A DNA stretch of 31,012 bases, taken from NCBI GenBank assembly GCA_003427395.1, contig BFEA01000268.1, positions 1,127,428-1,158,439 of the forward strand. The letters are read 5' to 3'. Below, in pieces: positions 28,324-31,012 of this stretch. This DNA comes from Chara braunii. Lineage: Eukaryota > Streptophyta > Charophyceae > Charales > Characeae. The notes under the pieces are model-generated. The model was given only the letters and a program-made list of their open reading frames with translations, searched no databases and was not told where the DNA came from. Made by a program: the position numbers and the translations under genes. Positions within the stretch are counted from its first letter, which is position 1. The number at the start of each line of letters is the position of its first letter.

Positions 28324-30431
28324 AAGAGGCCCCTTTTTAAATTTCCATGAATTACTACGCATCGTTCGTGATCGGAGAGGCCCGTCCTTCTTAGGACCGT
28401 CGTCATTTTGGGCCGCTTTATTTGGAATTTCATCTTTTGCAATTCGGGAAATACATTGGAAATACGCGAGCCTTAGCGAGAACGCTGAGAATTTGGCTCG
28501 GCGGTTAGGAACTCCGAATAAACGGGACCCGACGTGTCCTATTTATGCATTAATGTTTCCGACTTCGCCTCGAAAAACTCTGGGAATTTTGTGTGAATCT
28601 CAATAGACGTAGGACTTTTTTTTTCCCGTGCTCACTCTACACGCGGGTATGGTGTTTTTCAATTTCGAATTAGCCGTAACTGTTTCGGTGCCCTTTTTGA
28701 TTTCGCGACAGCGCCATGCATGCGAGCTTCCCCCTCCCCGCTTCCCTCGCTACCTTTGACACCCTCTTCTTCGCGTTCGCTCTCCCACTCCCTTTCTAGC
28801 CGTTTTTCCATCTACGCTTTGCCTCGAGTGCCTTTTCTCTTTCTTAATCGTCTGAATCTTGGTTCCGTTTCACGTTATCCTTCTCGCTCTTCTTCTTCCC
28901 GCTCGAACCCTTGTGCCGGAATACCCTGTTGATTTCCTCCTCCTTCCCTCTAGCCAAAGAGACGCGCCGTGTAACAAGAAAATTCCTAACTCGACAATTG
29001 TAATTGGCTACGATTGGGATCCGAAGGATGGCCATGGCTTTCGTCGGGTGATTATCCCTGAACCTTCCCCTACCTTTCCCTACCTCAGTCCTTACCCTTC
29101 CTAGCATCTACCTCATTTTCCGCAACTATAAATTCTACAAGCGCTAATGAAAATCTCTCTCAACTTACCGGCCAGCTTCCGGGAAGCAGTGGCTAGTTGG
29201 TACGTGTGATGTGCGAGTCGAAAAGTCTTGACGAGCTCACTGTAGTCTTGTCGGTTGTGCAATGGATCGCCCGACGGACTGTGGGATCCAGGCAAAACCG
29301 TACAGAGACTAAGTCGGCGGCGTGACGATCGCTATAGTGGGAGTCGCACGTGACGACAAGGATCGTCAGTGCCTGTGTGAGGATCGTTATCGGAAGTTGA
29401 TTAAATCTATGGCCCGGGGCCACAGTGGAATTTCATGGTGGATGCGCCTCTTTTTTGCTTGAAGTCTAGTCTTCGAGCTTGAGTTCGGTTCACGCAAGAT
29501 TTACGCTGGAATTTCTTGTGAAGGTCACCAAACTTTCTTGTGTAATTATCTTCTGCTTTCTCCCCTCCTCTGATCTACGCCTCTCCTCCCCCACACCTTC
29601 CTTCTGTTACGTTTCTGCTATAGTGGATGGGTTATGCTGATTTCCCTCCTCGCACTTGATATGTGCATGAAGTGGGTTGTGTCTAACAACCTGTGTTAGC
29701 ATGGCCAGGATGTTGATTGACTGATCGGTTGAACGCGGGACTGGATTGAGAAATATGTCGAATGAATGATGCATGATTAGGAAGGATCGTGCGTTGTGCC
29801 CTTGTGCCATGTGGATGGACAACCCCGATTCGACTGGGCGCCAACTTCCCGTGGCCCCGCCACGCCCCTTTCTGTACAACGAGGAAAGGACACTTGTATG
29901 CGAGTGGGACGTACGAGAAGCCATCACCAAGATCGGCGAACGTTATTACTTTCCACTCGAGACTTGGTGTTCCGGATTTGTCGGCGCAGGATTCGTCATC
30001 ATCGATACGCATTTTCCGCCTTATTCGTTGTTGTTGTCGTTTTAAGAGTTAATCATCATCCGGCGGTCGGCAGTGGCCCCTCATTAGCCTAACACTCTAT
30101 GCAGCGGTTGTCGCCGCACTGAGCGTTACAAATCCAAAGGCTTCCATTACCGCACATGTGGCGAGGACGAACACAAGGAGAGAGCCACTTGATTGAGACC
30201 CTCCACGTCGGACTCAAAGTTGTGCAGTGAACGCCGACGGGACCTCATCCAAAAACGGGATACTACATGTGTGCCGTCCCCCTTTTATTCAAAACGAAGG
30301 GCAATGGGCAGCTTCGAAGTACAACGTTACTTTTTGGATTAAATTTCCCATCGTTGTGAGCCCCGCGCGCGCCTTTTTCTTCAACCCGTGCGGCGACGAA
30401 TCCCTTCTTAGTAGTACTTACTAAAGTCAGA
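28324..30431 (+). repeat. 3' LTR of element A, main part
   Basis: It is collinear with 12,914-15,027 throughout, for example TTCGTGATCGGAGAG, TTTGCAATTCGGGAAATACA, ATGTGGATGGACAACCCC and CTACTAAAGTC-type ends, with scattered substitutions that are largely transitions. A TATAAAT at 29,127-29,133 is conserved. Similarity fades after about 30,431. Confidence 0.8.
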
Positions 30432-30564
30432 GCGTCACACGCCCGCCAACGACTACAACTAACACTTACTATGGCTATACCGGGCCAGGAAGATAACTTG
30501 TGTTCATTCGTTTGTACAGAAGCTATCCTCTGGGCCCAATGCATCCATTATCAAGGAGCGCACA

Positions 30565-30603
30565 CTCTCTCTCTCTCCTCTGCCCTCTCTCTCTCTCTCT
30601 CTC

Positions 30604-30643
<40 letters not shown>

Positions 30644-30667
30644 TGTGTGTGTGTGTGTGTGTCTGGC

Positions 30668-30752
<85 letters not shown>
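30565..30752 (+). repeat. compound (CT)n(GT)n(GA)n microsatellite
   Basis: A CT block, a GT block with small interruptions and a GA block lie in a row. CT and GA are complementary, so the array can fold with GT in the loop. The 30,432-30,564 stretch before it shows no gene. Confidence 0.9.
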
Positions 30753-30755
<3 letters not shown>

Positions 30756-30763
30756 CAACAAAA

Positions 30764-30873
30764 CCCTAATTATGGTTGTATTGTATCGGAAGAATAGCTT
30801 ATGTACACTTATTACATAACCAGTGTACACAAGCTTAGCCTATGCTTCCGGCCTGATAGAGCCATAATGAGGG
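30764..30873. repeat. 110-nt foldback downstream of the microsatellite
   Basis: CCCTAATTATGG (30,764-30,775) pairs with 30,862-30,873 at 11 of 12 positions. Inside, GGAAG.ATA and GCTT.TGTACACT pair with AGTGTACA.AAGC and TAT.CTTCC, with a 5-nt bulge. It resembles a small MITE or miRNA-like precursor. Confidence 0.55.
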
Positions 30874-30899
30874 TGCGCTGTGTTCGGAGGCGCACCCTC
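30869..30899. repeat. 10-bp perfect hairpin
   Basis: GAGGGTGCGC and GCGCACCCTC face each other over an 11-nt loop. It overlaps the right arm of the larger foldback, so the two structures exclude each other. Confidence 0.65.
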
Positions 30900-30975
30900 T
30901 CTCTCTCCTTCTCTCTAAGTGTGCACGCTCGACAGTGCCACAGACAAAAAAAGAGAGACAGAGGGAGATTGAGAG

Positions 30976-31012
30976 AGACACACACACACACACACGCACA
31001 CACACACACACA
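30976..31012 (+). repeat. (CA)n microsatellite at window end
   Basis: CA array with one CG interruption, cut by the window edge. Confidence 0.85.

Larger units (their letters stand above)
12895..30431 (+). mobile_element. element A: old Ty3/gypsy LTR retrotransposon with nested insertions
   Basis: A direct repeat of over 2 kb (12,895-15,027 and 23,737-23,762 plus 28,324-30,431) brackets a Met-type PBS, gag, protease, RNase H, integrase and extra ORFs, all on the plus strand. The domain order PR-RT-RH-IN is that of Ty3/gypsy. A TIR element interrupts gag, and element B interrupts the start of the 3' LTR. My hand count over about 240 aligned LTR bases gives roughly 10% difference. With the many stops and shifts, this is an old, dead copy. 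The RT fingers/palm are missing, so it was non-autonomous or later deleted. Confidence 0.75.

Overview
This is a repeat-dominated piece of a large eukaryotic nuclear genome. I infer a streptophyte green lineage. One gene encodes a plant-type receptor-like kinase (RLK/Pelle style), and a retroelement primer-binding site matches plant initiator Met tRNA. Ty3/gypsy remains and long (CT)n/(CA)n/(GA)n arrays fill the rest. A charophyte such as Chara would fit, but that is inference from style, not proof. Nothing looks prokaryotic: no operons, ribosome binding sites or CRISPR.

Layout. 1-3.9 kb is non-coding. It holds the end of a dispersed GC-rich repeat, a cluster of short perfect hairpins, a CAAGAG-rich palindromic tract and decayed duplications. 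4,016-6,910 (+) is the only convincing intact host gene: a single-exon receptor-like kinase with signal peptide, ectodomain, membrane span, a tandem-repeat linker and a kinase domain whose DFG aspartate is glycine. A (GA)n tract and a G-quadruplex-type run lie just upstream. 7-9.5 kb is a nest of copies of a short dispersed element fused to (CT)n(CA)n microsatellites. 9.8-11.1 kb looks like the 3' end of a dead LINE with a (TTGA)n tail. 11.3-11.6 kb is a striking 275-bp foldback element.

12.9-30.4 kb is best read as one old Ty3/gypsy retrotransposon (element A). It has LTRs of over 2 kb that are about 10% diverged, a PBS at 15,164, gag, protease, RNase H, a PHD finger, integrase and extra downstream ORFs. 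It has lost the reverse-transcriptase core. Two later insertions broke it. A TIR-bearing element (15,725-17,888, 5-bp duplication AGGCT, containing a 651-N assembly gap) lies in gag. A second, internally deleted Ty3/gypsy element B (about 23,763-28,323, flanking AAGAG duplication) lies near the start of the 3' LTR. 30.5-31.0 kb is a compound microsatellite around another foldback.

The most unusual items are the PHD finger read in frame between RNase H and integrase, the microsatellite-carrying mini-element, the 275-bp foldback, the TIR element with a clean target duplication, and the likely catalytically altered RLK. Apart from the RLK, nearly all coding capacity here is broken transposon sequence.
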